Shown here one piece after another: positions 19,501 through 28,326 of a stretch of DNA of 64,000 bases (position 1 is the first letter of the stretch; each line of letters begins with the position of its first letter). A program made the position numbers and the translations under genes. Source of the DNA: Acinetobacter nosocomialis (lineage in GTDB: Bacteria; Pseudomonadota; Gammaproteobacteria; Pseudomonadales; Moraxellaceae); assembly GCA_025736915.1 (NCBI GenBank), contig CP107049.1, positions 2,418,001 to 2,482,000 on the forward strand. The letters are read 5' to 3'. The notes below the pieces were generated by a model, which did not search any database, was not told the origin of the DNA, and was given only the letters and a program-made list of their open reading frames with translations.

Positions 19501-19592
19501 CTCAATCCATGACCTGATCAGTCGTAAAGTCGTTCAAAATTATACAATAATGAAATGTAAATAAATTGTTAATTTTTCACAAACCAGTTACG

Positions 19593-19622
19593 AAAAAGCC
19601 GATCAAATGTGATCGGCTTTTT
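19593..19622 (-). terminator. Terminator of asd
   Basis: AAAAAGCCGATCA pairs perfectly with its complement around a short loop, with T-tracts on both strands. It lies between asd and the fimV genes, so these are separate units. Confidence 0.9.
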
Positions 19623-19648
19623 ATTTTGACTGAATGATTCAGGTCAAA

Positions 19649-20767
19649 TTATGAGCTTTTGTATTCTACTAAAATACGTAACATACGACGTAAAGGTTCA
19701 GCAGCACCCCAAAGTAGCTGATCGCCTACTGTGAATGCACCGAGATACTCTTTACCCATATTGAGTTTACGTAAACGGCCTACAGGTACCGTTAAGGTAC
19801 CAGTCACAGCTACAGGTGTAAGATCAGTCATTGATGCTTCACGTGTATTTGGTACAACTTTAGCCCACTGGTTTGAGTTACGAATCATATCTTCGATCTC
19901 ATCAAGCGGAACATCTTTTTTCAGTTTGATGGTTAGTGCTTGAGAGTGGCAACGCATTGCACCGATACGCACACAGTGACCATCAATAGGAACGATTTGA
20001 GAGTTACCTAAGATTTTGTTGGTTTCAACTTGACCTTTCCACTCTTCTTTAGATTGACCGCTTTCAAGCTGTTTATCAATGTAAGGAATTAATGAACCAG
20101 CAAGTGGTACACCAAAGTTCGCAGAAGGGAAACCTTCACCACGTTGTAACTCAGCAACTTGACGGTCAATATCAAGAATTGCAGATTTAGGATCATCTAA
20201 CAACGTCTTGGTATTGTTGTATAAATAACCCATACCTGTTAACAACTCACGCATGTTTTGTGCGCCAGCACCTGATGCTGCTTGATAAGTCATAGCAGTC
20301 ATCCACTCAACCAAATTGTTTTGGAAAAGTGCGCCTACGCCCATCAACATCAGTGATACGGTACAGTTACCACCCACGAAAGTTTTAGTACCTTTCGTTA
20401 AACCGTCTTTAATCACGTTAAGGTTAACTGGATCAAGAACAATGATTGCATCATCAGACATACGTAAAGTAGATGCAGCATCAATCCAGTAGCCATCCCA
20501 ACCAGTTGCTTTTAACTGTGGGAAAACTTCAGACGTGTAGTCACCACCTTGGCAGGTAATAATGACATCCATTTGCTTCAGACTATTAATGTCTGTAGCT
20601 TCCATAAGTGCTGGGGCAGTCTTACCACCAAATGAAGGAGCTTCACCACCTGCATTACTGGTAGAGAAATAGAATGGCTCAATATGAGCAAAATCATTCT
20701 CTTCAACCATACGTTGCATAAGGACGGAACCGACCATCCCGCGCCAACCGACCAGACCTACTTTCAT
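19649..20767 (-). CDS. asd: Aspartate-semialdehyde dehydrogenase
   Basis: Makes aspartate semialdehyde from aspartyl phosphate for the lysine/diaminopimelate, threonine and methionine branches. [24 protein letters not shown] is the gamma-proteobacterial Asd N-terminus; the catalytic Cys lies in [13 protein letters not shown], and [20 protein letters not shown] carries the substrate and catalytic His region. The frame reaches 20818, but the start at 20767 gives the normal 372 residues and has GAGG upstream. It is divergent from the EEP gene. Confidence 0.96.
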   Translation of the reverse strand: MKVGLVGWRGMVGSVLMQRMVEENDFAHIEPFYFSTSNAGGEAPSFGGKTAPALMEATDINSLKQMDVIITCQGGDYTSEVFPQLKATGWDGYWIDAASTLRMSDDAIIVLDPVNLNVIKDGLTKGTKTFVGGNCTVSLMLMGVGALFQNNLVEWMTAMTYQAASGAGAQNMRELLTGMGYLYNNTKTLLDDPKSAILDIDRQVAELQRGEGFPSANFGVPLAGSLIPYIDKQLESGQSKEEWKGQVETNKILGNSQIVPIDGHCVRIGAMRCHSQALTIKLKKDVPLDEIEDMIRNSNQWAKVVPNTREASMTDLTPVAVTGTLTVPVGRLRKLNMGKEYLGAFTVGDQLLWGAAEPLRRMLRILVEYKSS

Positions 20768-20954
20768 GTCATTTTGCCTCGGTGCGTTAAAATTGTTAGG
20801 GGGAGTTGAGTGTATCAAAAGTGCTCACAACTGCAAGCGTTACAGAATCAAAACAGCAATTTTATTGAGTAGAATATCTTGTTTATGTTACATACAAAAT
20901 TGATAAAGATGACAAAAACATTAAAAAACAAATCATCTTAAAAGAGTAATTTCA

Positions 20955-22076
20955 ATGATTTATTTCGAAGTTCTATCTGTAGTGGTGATTTGGTTGACTT
21001 TCTGGTCACTTATTCCTCGTGATGAGTGGTGGTTTAGAGGGGCTGATTTTCCGCGGCTACAAATTCTATTTATTGGCTTAATTGCTCTAATTGGCATGTT
21101 GTTTTGGCCGGATGAATGGAATATCGGGCGTGAGATTTTGCTTGCGGTGCTCATCGCGGCAATTGCTTATCAGCTTAAAATGGTTTTGCCTTATACATTG
21201 TTTTGGAAAAAGCAAGTTAAAAAGGTCAAACAACAGCAAATAGATCCCAAAAAGCAAATTTCACTTATCGTTTCCAATGTGCTCATGCCTAATGATAAAT
21301 ATCATTTGCTTCTTGGACATGTGCGGTCACTCAAACCTGATTTACTTCTTACTTTAGAAACAGATAAAACGTGGGAAAATGCTTTAAAAGAAATTGAAGC
21401 GGATTACCCTTACCGTGTGCCTGTACCTCTCGATAACTTATATGGCATGCATTTATATAGTCGACTACCGCTTAAAAATGTTGAAGTCAAATTCATTTTA
21501 AGTGATGAAATTCCTTCTATCCATACTACGGTTGTCTTACGTTCTGGGATGCCTGTTCAGCTCTACTGTTTACATCCAAAGCCGCCTAGTCCAACTGAAG
21601 CAAAATATTCAACATTACGAGATGCAGAGCTTCTGATTGTTGGAGATCAAATTAAGGATTTAGATGAAAGTTGTATTGTGATGGGGGATTTAAACGATGT
21701 AGCGTGGTCACGGACAACCCGTTTATTTCAGCGTATTAGTGGGTTGCTCGATCCGCGAGTTGGGCGACATTTTATAAATACTTTTCATGCAGACTATCCT
21801 TTATTACGTTGGTCACTCGACCATATCTTTCACAGTACAGACTTCGGTTTGGTAAAAATGCAGCGTTTATCTCATATTGGATCAGATCATTTTCCTGTCT
21901 ACGTCGTTTTACAAACAGGTCGAATATTTGAAGAAATTCAAGAAGAAGTAGAGCAAACTCAAGATGATGAAGAGGAAGCTCAAGCTGCGATACAAGAAGG
22001 TATTGCTAAAGCTGAAAAAGAAGAAAAAATAGTAACTGATGAAATTGCGGAGCCTTATAAAGAGAAAAGTATATAA
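20955..22076 (+). CDS. Membrane-anchored endonuclease/exonuclease/phosphatase family protein
   Basis: A 373-residue protein with three N-terminal membrane segments (about 3-20, 30-52, 60-80) followed by an EEP-fold domain. Catalytic motifs are visible: IVSNVLMPN, LLLTLETDKTW, VMGDLNDVAWS and SHIGSDHFPVYVVL, supplying the Asn, Glu, Asp-Asn and Asp-His of this metal-dependent phosphoesterase family. The C-terminus is strongly acidic (EEIQEEVEQTQDDEEEAQ). The substrate is unknown: DNA, phosphoinositide-like or phospholipid head groups are all possible for the fold. Its stop lies only 9 bases before the putative GacA site of the small RNA. Confidence 0.82.
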   Translation: MIYFEVLSVVVIWLTFWSLIPRDEWWFRGADFPRLQILFIGLIALIGMLFWPDEWNIGREILLAVLIAAIAYQLKMVLPYTLFWKKQVKKVKQQQIDPKKQISLIVSNVLMPNDKYHLLLGHVRSLKPDLLLTLETDKTWENALKEIEADYPYRVPVPLDNLYGMHLYSRLPLKNVEVKFILSDEIPSIHTTVVLRSGMPVQLYCLHPKPPSPTEAKYSTLRDAELLIVGDQIKDLDESCIVMGDLNDVAWSRTTRLFQRISGLLDPRVGRHFINTFHADYPLLRWSLDHIFHSTDFGLVKMQRLSHIGSDHFPVYVVLQTGRIFEEIQEEVEQTQDDEEEAQAAIQEGIAKAEKEEKIVTDEIAEPYKEKSI

Positions 22077-22084
22077 AAATAAGT

Positions 22085-22102
22085 TGTAAGCAATATCGTA
22101 CA
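22085..22102 (+). promoter_or_regulatory. Putative GacA (UvrY-type) upstream activating sequence
   Basis: TGTAAG, six bases, CGTACA. This matches the known GacA consensus TGTAAG-N6-CTTACA at 11 of 12 positions. Its centre (22093.5) lies 65.5 bases before the predicted transcription start at 22159, the spacing described for GacA-controlled rsm RNA promoters in pseudomonads. Confidence 0.75.
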
Positions 22103-22123
22103 AAGATTTGAGTCTAGGTCCAA

Positions 22124-22152
22124 TAGGCAGGGGGAGCTAAAACCCGTATTCT
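22124..22152 (+). promoter_or_regulatory. Predicted promoter of the Rsm/Csr-type small RNA
   Basis: TAGGCA (22124-22129) and TATTCT (22147-22152) are separated by exactly 17 bases. Each hexamer matches the sigma-70 consensus at four of six positions, as expected for an activator-dependent promoter. The start would be A22159. Confidence 0.55.
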
Positions 22153-22158
22153 ACATTC

Positions 22159-22331
22159 ATCGGCACACGGAAGCGGGAATGGATAATCCCAAGTAAGGAT
22201 GCACTAAGCTGATATGGAACGACATCACGGATACGATGTTAGAACGGAAGCGATAAAAAGAATTATATACCCTGAAAGCACAACCTCATTTACCCGAGTT
22301 TTGCAGGACGCAGAACTCGGGTTGATATTTA
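22159..22331 (+). ncRNA. Candidate CsrA/RsmA-sequestering small RNA (CsrB/RsmZ class)
   Basis: A predicted transcript of about 170 nt without a plausible coding frame. It carries seven GGA motifs outside long stems, at 22169, 22181, 22197, 22216, 22229, 22246 and 22306. Three sit in hairpin loops: GGGA-[ATGGATAA]-TCCC (22175-22190), GACATC-[ACGGATAC]-GATGTT (22221-22240) and the 13-bp terminal hairpin with loop AGGAC (22292-22322). ACGGAAGCG occurs twice. GGA in loops is the recognition rule for CsrA/RsmA, and multiple copies are the mark of decoy RNAs such as CsrB and RsmX/Y/Z. With the GacA site upstream, this looks like the Gac/Rsm output RNA. The ends are estimated; the class is inferred from motif logic, not sequence homology. 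Confidence 0.72.
22292..22331 (+). terminator. Terminal hairpin of the small RNA
   Basis: ACCCGAGTTTTGC pairs with GCAGAACTCGGGT over 13 bp (one G-U pair) around AGGAC, followed by the T-rich but imperfect tail TGATATTTAT. The loop itself holds a GGA. Confidence 0.75.
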
Positions 22332-22765
22332 TATAAATACCATTTAATTATTTGTAAATTAAAGAAATTTTTTTAAGGTTATCTTAATTTTAAAATCTAT
22401 TTAATATAGGTAGTAGTCCATAAATTTTTTTATATATCAGAGCTTTTTCCGATGAAAATAGATACAAAATTTTTTTTTGTTAAGTTTTTGTTTTTATAGA
22501 TTATTGAGGAATAAATATAGGCTTTGGTCTATTTAGACATAAATTGGACTTGTTTAATTGGCAAATCTCAATAGAATGTGCCGATCGTTGACATGTTGGA
22601 TCGTCAACAGGCATTGTTGTTTACTTCGCCGGATCGGCGGGTTGTGATTTGCTTGTGTATTTAAATTTCTGTTTGGAAATTACTGCACATATTGAGGTTT
22701 CACTATAAGAATAGTGTTCTTCTCCCTCTCATATTTGATACTTTGCGGTGCATAAGGATTGTCTT
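22332..22765 (+). promoter_or_regulatory. gltP upstream region with structured leader
   Basis: Very AT-rich to about 22560, then a structured block: GTTGAC and GTCAAC (22587-22592 and 22603-22608) enclose a ten-base loop containing GGA, and CGCCG and CGGCG (22627-22631 and 22635-22639) form a second hairpin. I see no protein frame. The block could be part of the gltP mRNA leader. No known riboswitch class is recognised. Confidence 0.4.
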
Positions 22766-24052
22766 ATGAAGAATTTTAAATTTAGCCTTGCGTGGCAAAT
22801 TTTAATTGCTTTAATCCTAGGGATAGTTGTCGGGGCTGTTTTACATAACCAGCCTGAAATCAAAGATAGTATTGTAACTAATGTTCTTACTCCATTAGGT
22901 AAGATCTTTATTAGCCTGATTAAAATGATTGTTATTCCAATCGTTTTCTCTACATTGATTTTAGGTATTGCTGGTGTTGGCAGTACAAAAAGTCTAGGGC
23001 GTCTTGGTTTTAAAACCATTCTCTATTTCGAAATTATTACTACTATTGCTATTTTAGTTGGCTTGGTTGCAGCGAATATCTTCCATCCAGGTTCAGGCAT
23101 TGATATGTCTCAACTGGTTCAAACTGATATTTCTCAATATAAGCATACAACTGAAGAAGTACAGTCACAGTCTCATGGCATCATGCAGACAATATTATCG
23201 CTTATCCCAACGAACATTATTAGTTCAATGGCGCATGGCGAAATGTTACCTGTGATTTTCTTTGCTGTGCTTTTTGGTATTGGCTTATCTTCATTGCCAG
23301 CTACGACGAAAGATCCGCTATTAAATGTATTTCATGCTATCTCGGAAACAATGTTCCGTGTGACGCACATCATCATGAAATATGCGCCAGTGGGTGTATT
23401 TGGTTTAATCGCTGTAACTGTTGCAAACTTCGGTTTCGCTTCACTTATTCCATTAGGTAAATTGGTTGTATTGGTTTACGGTGCAATCTTGTTCTTTGCT
23501 TTAGTGGTACTTGGTTTAACTGCAAAAATGTTCAGCATCAATATCTTTACATTGTTTAAGATTTTGAAAGATGAATTAATCTTGGCGTATTCGACTGCAA
23601 GTTCGGAAACAGTTTTACCGCGTATTATGCAAAAAATGGAAGCTTACGGTGCGCCAAAAGCGATTTCTAGTTTTGTAATCCCAACAGGTTATTCATTTAA
23701 CCTTGACGGTTCTACGCTTTACCAAAGTATTGCAGCAATCTTTATTGCACAGCTTTACGGTATCGAAATGTCAATCAGCCAACAAGTTATTTTGGTTGTA
23801 ACACTAATGATTACTTCTAAAGGTATCGCAGGTGTTCCTGGCGTATCATTCGTGGTGTTATTAGCGACATTAGGTAGTGTTGGTATTCCTGTAGAAGGCT
23901 TAGCATTTATTGCTGGTGTTGACCGTATCATGGATATGGCTCGTACTGCTTTGAACGTTGTAGGTAACGCGCTTGCGGTACTTGTAATCAGTAAGTGGGA
24001 AAAGCAATATGACTATGAAAAAGCTGCTGCTTATGAAGCGACATTTAAATAA
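22766..24052 (+). CDS. gltP: Dicarboxylate/glutamate:proton (cation) symporter, GltP type
   Basis: A 428-residue inner-membrane transporter of the DAACS family. The HP1 serine-rich loop ILAYSTASSETVLPRIMQKM, the TM7 signature VIPTGYSFNLDGSTLYQSIAAIF, and the HP2/TM8 motifs ITSKGIAGVPGVSFVVLLATL and GVDRIMDMARTALNVVGNALAVLVISKW are all present. Glutamate and aspartate are the usual substrates; C4-dicarboxylates are the main alternative. The start at 22766 has AAGGA at good spacing, so the upstream codon at 22748 is rejected. It is a single-gene unit closed by a strong terminator. Confidence 0.88.
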   Translation: MKNFKFSLAWQILIALILGIVVGAVLHNQPEIKDSIVTNVLTPLGKIFISLIKMIVIPIVFSTLILGIAGVGSTKSLGRLGFKTILYFEIITTIAILVGLVAANIFHPGSGIDMSQLVQTDISQYKHTTEEVQSQSHGIMQTILSLIPTNIISSMAHGEMLPVIFFAVLFGIGLSSLPATTKDPLLNVFHAISETMFRVTHIIMKYAPVGVFGLIAVTVANFGFASLIPLGKLVVLVYGAILFFALVVLGLTAKMFSINIFTLFKILKDELILAYSTASSETVLPRIMQKMEAYGAPKAISSFVIPTGYSFNLDGSTLYQSIAAIFIAQLYGIEMSISQQVILVVTLMITSKGIAGVPGVSFVVLLATLGSVGIPVEGLAFIAGVDRIMDMARTALNVVGNALAVLVISKWEKQYDYEKAAAYEATFK

Positions 24053-24072
24053 GACTGCTTTCTTTTAGTTGT

Positions 24073-24101
24073 AAAAAACCCGCGATCATCGCGGGTTTTT
24101 T
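24073..24101. terminator. Bidirectional terminator between gltP and the LOS glycosyltransferase
   Basis: AAAAAACCCGCGAT and its perfect complement meet with almost no loop beyond C/A at the centre, flanked by A- and T-tracts, between two convergent genes. Confidence 0.9.
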
Positions 24102-24107
24102 ATTACG

Positions 24108-25208
24108 TTATTTCAGTACACTTTGATATAGCTCAAGGGTCTGGTCGCACATATCTTTTAAACTGAACATTGTTACAGGAGCAACTGTTTGAGGTTGTTC
24201 AATATGATGTTTTACTTTTTCTACTAAGGCTTTTTCATTTTCAGCTTCAACAAGACCTTGCGGATATACATTCGATAAAATCTCCGCAACACCTCCACGG
24301 TTCCAGCCAATCACCGGTGTACCGACTGAGAGCGCTTCTAATGCTGTTCTACCGAATGTTTCTGCTTGATTGGATAGAGAGAGCACGATGTCGCTAAAAG
24401 CGAGCCATTCGCGTATATCTGAGCGATGTCCTACAAAGGTGATCTTATCAGCGAGCCCTTTGCTTTGAATGGTGCTTTGCAACTCACTTAAATAGGCCTG
24501 TTTTTTAGCATCGGCACCACCCACAACAACAGCATGTAGTTGAGGATATTGCGACTGAAGTTGCTGTATCAGTTCAATTAAACTTTCATGTCCTTTTAAA
24601 CGCGTAATACGGCCAGGCAAGCATAGTAAAAATTTATTTTCGAGTTCAGGAAAGTCATTAAAAACTTGATTAAACCACTGTGCTGAGGGTTGGTAGTTAT
24701 GCGGGAAAGCAGCTGGATCAATCCCTCGATAAATCCGGACAATATCTTGTGGTGGACAGTTTTTATAATGGTCAGTGATGTATTTAACCACGCTGTCAGA
24801 AACGGCAATTACTTTTTCTGCCTGAGTCATGATCGCACTATAGCGATTGACTGAGTAGAAACCATGTACTGTACTGATGAGGTGAGGGCGCTTATGGGCT
24901 GGTATTCCTTTTAAGGCAAAATGCGTAAGCCAAGCAGGGACACGTGAGCGTACATGAACAATATCGGGTTGATGCTCTTCAATAAGTCGACGTAAAGGGC
25001 GAATTTGCCATAAGCTCGATAAAGATTTTTTATGAATTGGTAGCGTTAAGTGTTTAGAACCCTCGGCTTCAAGTTGAGGCACTAATCGTCCTCCGTTTGA
25101 TACAACTAAAGATTGGTGGCCTTGTGCAACTAGTGCACGTGCAATTTCCAGTGTGCCGCGTTCTACGCCACCGCTATTGAGTTCTGGGAGAAGTTGCATC
25201 ACTTTCAT
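24108..25208 (-). CDS. lpsB: GT4-family glycosyltransferase, probable LOS core enzyme LpsB
   Basis: The 366-residue GT-B protein begins MKVMQLLPELNSGGVERGTLEIARALVAQGH, the acceptor-domain glycine loop of GT4 enzymes. The donor domain has LCLPGRITRLKGHESLIELIQ and the E-x7-E motif region SNQAETFGRTALEALSVGTPVIGWNRGGVAEIL. From memory, the A. baumannii LOS core transferase LpsB has this length and type, and the gene lies just beyond an LpxL-type acyltransferase gene, which fits. The symbol is likely but not certain. Both genes are transcribed leftward, separated by a 264-base stretch that holds a palindromic repeat. Confidence 0.78.
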   Translation of the reverse strand: MKVMQLLPELNSGGVERGTLEIARALVAQGHQSLVVSNGGRLVPQLEAEGSKHLTLPIHKKSLSSLWQIRPLRRLIEEHQPDIVHVRSRVPAWLTHFALKGIPAHKRPHLISTVHGFYSVNRYSAIMTQAEKVIAVSDSVVKYITDHYKNCPPQDIVRIYRGIDPAAFPHNYQPSAQWFNQVFNDFPELENKFLLCLPGRITRLKGHESLIELIQQLQSQYPQLHAVVVGGADAKKQAYLSELQSTIQSKGLADKITFVGHRSDIREWLAFSDIVLSLSNQAETFGRTALEALSVGTPVIGWNRGGVAEILSNVYPQGLVEAENEKALVEKVKHHIEQPQTVAPVTMFSLKDMCDQTLELYQSVLK

Positions 25209-25287
25209 TGTTTTTGCCTTATACCTTCATAAAAGATGGATCATCTACAGATACATCATTTCAAATTAAATCATTATCCGGAATTTA

Positions 25288-25392
25288 CTATCGTGATAGC
25301 GACATGGATGTCGCTGTTTCGCTGTGTTACATGGAAGTAACATCAGCGGAACAAAGGATTTTTGCTTACTTTTTATCCTTAAAAAGTAAGGT
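25288..25392. repeat. Dispersed palindromic repeat, copy 1
   Basis: Three successive inverted repeats: AGCGACAT-GG-ATGTCGCT (25298-25315); GTTTCGCTG with CAGCGGAAC, enclosing TGTTAC and GTAACA (25325-25342); and CTTACTTTTTA with TAAAAAGTAAG (25365-25390). The CTATCGTGATAG lead-in and the same order of palindromes recur in opposite orientation at 62222-62331. This is a non-coding element of the kind of a REP/MITE-like repeat; it has no transposase. Confidence 0.75.
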
Positions 25393-25472
25393 CTGCCTAT
25401 TCGAAAGTATTTGAATTTCACTTTAAATTGAGGCTATGCCTACTACCAATTTAAAATCATTACAGCTTTATC

Positions 25473-26408
25473 TTAATAGATCTCTTCATATCCTTCAGGA
25501 CGTGTCTTAAAACGACGGTGAAACCACATATATTGAGTTGGTGCGATACGAAGCTGACTCTCAATAATCTTATTCACACGGGTTGCATCATCGACTTCAT
25601 CTTCACTTGGCATATTGTCGACTGCAGGTTCAATCAAGATATGATATTTAGGATTCTGTACATCGCCATGACGATAAAAATATAAAGGGATAGCAACAGC
25701 CTTAGAAATTTTTAATAAACGACGATGCGCGGTTACTGTAGCAGCTGGTACTCCAAAAAACGGTGCCATAACACCTTGTTTGAGTCCGAAATCTTGGTCG
25801 GGGCTATACCAAATTGCATCACCATCTTTAAGGTGGCGAATTAAGCCCCGCATATCATCATGATCGATTTGTGCTTTATAAATGGTTGCTCGACAGCGAT
25901 AAATTAGCATGTCGAGTAGGGGATTATTTTGAGGGCGATATACAACATCTGGTTCAAAATATTGAGCACATACATAACCACCAGCATCAAGCAAAGTACT
26001 GTGAGTTCCCAGTAATAAAACGCCTTTGCCCTGAGCTTGAGCGCTGGTAATGTGTTCTAAACCTTCAATCGTGACACGGTTTTTAAACCAGTACGGCTTA
26101 TACCAAGCGTTTAAGGTCTCAAAAATACCAAGCATCATATCTACAAAAACTTGTTTTGCTTGTTGCTGTACTTTTTCAGATGACCATTCGGGAAAGCAAA
26201 CTTCTAAATTACGAATAGTAGTTTTGCGACGAGATTTTAAATATTTCCAAGCGATATTTGCTAACCCGTGAGCCAAACGCCATTGAATCGCCCACGGTAA
26301 AATAGCCAAAAGCATGAGGAAAGTAATCGCAATCCATACACCCCAATATTTGGGTAATAAAAAGGACCACTGAAACTCACCGGGCGTATAAGGCTGCTTT
26401 TGGCTCAT
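25473..26408 (-). CDS. lpxL: Lipid A biosynthesis acyltransferase (LpxL/HtrB type)
   Basis: Adds a secondary acyl chain to the Kdo-lipid A precursor at the cytoplasmic face of the inner membrane. The 311-residue protein has one N-terminal membrane helix (WGVWIAITFLMLLAILPW), the catalytic H-X4-D in GTHSTLLDAGG, RNLEVCFPEWS, GDAIWYSPDQDFG, and the ending APTQYMWFHRRFKTRPEG, almost identical in pattern to E. coli LpxL. Acinetobacter also has LpxM-type enzymes, so chain length and position are uncertain. Followed by the LOS glycosyltransferase gene, which points to outer-membrane lipid synthesis. Confidence 0.82.
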   Translation of the reverse strand: MSQKQPYTPGEFQWSFLLPKYWGVWIAITFLMLLAILPWAIQWRLAHGLANIAWKYLKSRRKTTIRNLEVCFPEWSSEKVQQQAKQVFVDMMLGIFETLNAWYKPYWFKNRVTIEGLEHITSAQAQGKGVLLLGTHSTLLDAGGYVCAQYFEPDVVYRPQNNPLLDMLIYRCRATIYKAQIDHDDMRGLIRHLKDGDAIWYSPDQDFGLKQGVMAPFFGVPAATVTAHRRLLKISKAVAIPLYFYRHGDVQNPKYHILIEPAVDNMPSEDEVDDATRVNKIIESQLRIAPTQYMWFHRRFKTRPEGYEEIY

Positions 26409-26526
26409 AACGATATAAAAAATCTAAAAGTTAAAACTGCCAAAAGTGTATCACGAACTGAATTTATCGTCGTAATACACAGGAGTAAATTGAAGGTTTA
26501 GAGCTGGTAAAGAAAAATAAACTAAG

Positions 26527-27159
26527 TTATCGGCGGTGTTCTAAAAGAATACGAACAGCGAGTCCGGCTAATACGGTACCCATAATCCAGCGTTGGATGC
26601 TTGCCCAAAGCGGTTTTTGTTGTAGAAAGAGCGCAATGCTACCTGCAGAAAACACAATCAGTGCATTTACTGAAACACTTACAAAAATTTGTATGGTTCC
26701 GAGTTGAATAGACTGCGCTAAAATACTGCCTTGTTGTGGGTGTATAAACTGTGGCAATAAAGACAAATACATAATCGCAATTTTGGGATTAAGTAAATTT
26801 GTCAAAAAGCCCATTAAAAATAATTTTAATGGTGAATCGATAGATAAGTCTTTTACACTGAAAATAGGTGCAGCATTTGGACGTAATGCTTTCCATGCAA
26901 GCCAGAGTAAATATATGGCACCTACAATACGAATCGTGTCATAGGCATATGGAACTGCGACCACAAGTGCCGTAATCCCGAAAGAAGCGCAGAGCATATA
27001 AAATACAAAACCAACCGCAACGCCACCGAGGGAAATAAAACCTGCGAGTTTGCCCTGACTAATGGAACGAGATATAAGATAAATCATGTTTGGACCCGGG
27101 GTGAGTACCATCGCCAAGCAAATGAGTCCGAATGCCAAAATTTGAGAGAGATCTAGCAC
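26527..27159 (-). CDS. LysE/RhtB-family amino-acid exporter
   Basis: A 210-residue protein with about six membrane helices. The N-terminal motif GLICLAMVLTPGPNMIYLISRSISQGKLAGFISLGGVAVGF is the LysE/RhtB signature, and FLMGFLTNLLNPKIAIMYLSLLPQFI is the second conserved block. Members export homoserine, threonine, lysine or similar solutes; the substrate cannot be told here. It stands alone, divergent from the acyltransferase at 27300. Confidence 0.88.
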   Translation of the reverse strand: MLDLSQILAFGLICLAMVLTPGPNMIYLISRSISQGKLAGFISLGGVAVGFVFYMLCASFGITALVVAVPYAYDTIRIVGAIYLLWLAWKALRPNAAPIFSVKDLSIDSPLKLFLMGFLTNLLNPKIAIMYLSLLPQFIHPQQGSILAQSIQLGTIQIFVSVSVNALIVFSAGSIALFLQQKPLWASIQRWIMGTVLAGLAVRILLEHRR

Positions 27160-27299
27160 GGAAATATCCTTAAATATTATTATACTGATAGGTATATCAT
27201 AATTAATTTGTATACAGCGAAACTTTACTTATTGTCTTTTTGAATCAAAAAATAAGAATAATTCAGTATGATATGAATATCCTGAATTCATAGAAATTT

Positions 27300-28307
27300 A
27301 TGAGAAATCTCCATATCGATGCCACAAAAGGTGTCTTAATTTTTCTGGTTGTATTGGGTCATTACCTTGAAAGGTTAATTGGCTGGAACGAACCTCTGAA
27401 TCAAGCGATTTTAGGGGGTATTTACTTTGTTCATATGCCAGCTTTTATTTTTATATCGGGCATGTTTTTTAAAGAAGAGAAAATCCTAGAAAAGGTAATT
27501 TACTTTTTATCGTTGTATTTGCCATTTCAAATTTTATTTCAATTGCTTGATGCCTTTTATAGCGGAAGTTTATGGAATTGGTCATTCCATTTGGTATGGT
27601 TTGCTAAGCCTTATTGGGTGCTATGGTATTTGTTTGGCATGGGGGCTTGGACGGTTCTCGCTTTTTTCCTAAAAAAGACGGCATATCCAGTTCTGTTTTC
27701 AATAGTTTTAGCTTTACTTATTGGATGCTCACCCATCAATAATTACAGCTATTCGATAGGTCGAATTTTTGTTTTTCTACCTTTTTTTATGGCTGGGGTG
27801 ATCTATGGTAAAACCATTTTTCAGTATATTCCGCAGTTGCCTTATGCAAAGTTATTTGCTGTTATCACATTATTAATCATTACTGCTGTAGCGACTATAA
27901 GTCATTATAGTTATTACTGGCTATTTGGTAGTTTGTCATATTTTCAACTACATGTAGATTTATGGCAGGGAATATTGATTCGCAGTGTAATTATGTTGCT
28001 ATCGGCTATGGGTGTTTTGAGTTTATTTGTACTCACTCAAAATTTTAAACGACCTTGGATCGGTTTAGGCCAAAAAACGCTGCCAGTTTATATATTGCAT
28101 GGCTTTGTAATTATTGTTTTGACTCATCAATTAAGTTTTAAATATCTGGTAGAGATCAATATTTTGATTAGTCTTGTTTTGGCTATCCTCACTTGTATGA
28201 TTTTGCAGTTACAGATATTTGAACGTTTAATTCGCTTCATCTCTTTATTTGTTTATAAGCCTTGTATGACATTACTAGAAATTCTAAATCCAAAAAAAGG
28301 GCTTTAA
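27300..28307 (+). CDS. Acyltransferase-3 family membrane protein
   Basis: A 335-residue protein with about ten membrane segments. The N-terminus MRNLHIDATKGVLIFLVVLGHYLERL carries the conserved R-x10-H pattern of acyltransferase 3 proteins, followed by IYFVHMPAFIFISGMFFK, and later LPVYILHGFVII. Such proteins O-acylate surface glycans, exopolysaccharide or peptidoglycan; the acceptor is not apparent. The gene is notably AT-rich and its ATG directly follows an AT-rich leader. Convergent with uup. Confidence 0.83.
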   Translation: MRNLHIDATKGVLIFLVVLGHYLERLIGWNEPLNQAILGGIYFVHMPAFIFISGMFFKEEKILEKVIYFLSLYLPFQILFQLLDAFYSGSLWNWSFHLVWFAKPYWVLWYLFGMGAWTVLAFFLKKTAYPVLFSIVLALLIGCSPINNYSYSIGRIFVFLPFFMAGVIYGKTIFQYIPQLPYAKLFAVITLLIITAVATISHYSYYWLFGSLSYFQLHVDLWQGILIRSVIMLLSAMGVLSLFVLTQNFKRPWIGLGQKTLPVYILHGFVIIVLTHQLSFKYLVEINILISLVLAILTCMILQLQIFERLIRFISLFVYKPCMTLLEILNPKKGL

Positions 28308-28321
28308 TTAAAGCCCTTTTT
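28292..28321. terminator. Bidirectional terminator between the acyltransferase gene and uup
   Basis: AAAGGGCTTTAA pairs with TTAAAGCCCTTT; the stem begins right at the acyltransferase stop, with A- and T-tracts on either side. Confidence 0.88.
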
Positions 28322-28326
28322 ATTGA

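Noticed and set aside
22077..22331. Intergenic structured region as 6S RNA, tmRNA, group II intron or retron RNA
   Set aside because: It lacks the long closing stem and central bubble of 6S RNA, the tmRNA ends, the domain V sequence of group II introns, and any reverse transcriptase nearby. The GGA loops and GacA site explain it better.
25208..25414. Plus-strand frame between the LOS glycosyltransferase and lpxL
   Set aside because: It covers the palindromic repeat, has no ribosome site or domain, and is explained by the repeat.
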